A DNA stretch of 13,239 bases from contig JAHWHQ010000087.1 in NCBI GenBank assembly GCA_019323195.1, positions 1-13,239 of the forward strand. The letters run 5' to 3'. The notes beneath the pieces are model-generated. The model did not search any database, was not told the origin of the DNA, and saw nothing but the letters and a program-made list of their open reading frames with translations. The DNA is from Candidatus Woesearchaeota archaeon. Lineage in GTDB: Archaea > Nanobdellota > Nanobdellia > Woesearchaeales > JACPBV01. The translations under genes were made by a program, and so were the position numbers. How positions within the stretch are numbered: the first letter of the stretch is position 1; each line of letters starts with the position of its first letter. Positions 12,959-13,239 of the stretch are shown here, in pieces.

Positions 12959-13239
12959 AAGGAATCTGACATGGATCTTGATCGCTTTTTTAATATTATT
13001 GATAATAACCATCATATTATTGATACCATCAAAAGAAAGATCATTCGAGATAAAGGACAGGTGCGGCCCTATCATGAACCTTATCTCGCATACGATCAAG
13101 GACGAGGCGGTATGCAAGACAAGGTGTAGATCCCAATGCGAAACGATAGACCTGAAGTACAGCCGTGTGGAGTTCCAGAGCATGGAAATAGGATGCCATT
13201 CATGCACCTGCTTCTGCAAAAAAGGCCTTTTTGTTAAAT
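12942..13239 (+). CDS. Small Cys-rich membrane-anchored protein (3' partial)
   Basis: The frame starts at an ATG inside the end of the protease gene and stays open to the window edge, giving at least 99 residues. A basic MKKTLKRN is followed by a hydrophobic helix (about 10-29) and an external domain with RCGPIMNLISHTIKDEAVC, CRSQC and GCHSCTCFCKK. Nine cysteines fall within about 55 residues, an arrangement that could bind a metal or form several disulfides. The overlap with the protease gene implies translational coupling and a possible joint role, for example as substrate or partner, which is inference. Similar short proteins with this Cys pattern are familiar from DPANN genomes without known function. 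The C-terminus is outside the window. Confidence 0.82.
   Translation, partial: MKKTLKRNLTWILIAFLILLIITIILLIPSKERSFEIKDRCGPIMNLISHTIKDEAVCKTRCRSQCETIDLKYSRVEFQSMEIGCHSCTCFCKKGLFVK

Overview
The window looks like a chromosomal segment of an archaeon, most probably a DPANN-type lineage close to Woesearchaeota or Pacearchaeota. Five observations support this. The secreted proteins are dense in Asn-X-Ser/Thr sequons. A PGF-pre-PGF-type domain is present. Promoters are TATA-box style, and one gene appears leaderless. Winged-helix regulators of archaeal type occur. Short membrane-anchored Cys-rich proteins are present. No rRNA, tRNA, CRISPR array, phage or plasmid functions are visible. The lineage assignment is inferred from protein style only.

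Layout. (1) 2-1246: C-terminal part of a large membrane-anchored surface protein with an Ig-like domain and a 13-glycine linker. (2) 1247-1673: non-coding, mostly a 205-bp MITE-like element (1310-1514) with long imperfect terminal inverted repeats and an 11-12 bp direct repeat at its edges. (3) 1674-3221: a secreted, C-terminally anchored protein with carboxypeptidase-regulatory-like, cadherin-like and PGF-pre-PGF-type domains. (4) 3327-7561: a tight four-gene cluster. It starts with a 49-residue AbrB/MazE-type DNA-binding protein whose promoter carries an 11-of-12 inverted repeat. It continues with a 594-residue sequon-rich secreted protein, a Cys-repeat membrane protein built from 16-residue (48-bp) units, and an Ig-like envelope protein with a C-terminal membrane anchor. 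(5) 7568-8899: two divergent winged-helix regulators sharing an AT-rich 258-bp intergenic region. The plus-strand one has a leader with two hairpins. (6) 9131-10918: two secreted or surface proteins separated by a strong hairpin plus T-run terminator. The second is a paralogue of the C-terminal half of the 594-residue protein. (7) 10956 to the end: a lipoprotein, a polytopic membrane protein with an HELGH zinc-protease motif and a soluble C-terminal domain, and the start of a small Cys-rich membrane-anchored protein overlapping it.

How it fits together. Nearly every non-regulatory gene encodes an exported or membrane protein, and several share modules: the Ig-like domain with an IANCSL motif, the carboxypeptidase-regulatory-like domain, and the 'YYA-N-G-W-C-N' plus 'TYW' module. 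The region reads as a cell-surface locus with its own small regulators (AbrB-like, ArsR-like, wHTH) and a membrane protease. No toxin accompanies the AbrB-like gene, so it is better read as an operon regulator than as an antitoxin. The biological role of the surface proteins cannot be deduced from sequence alone.
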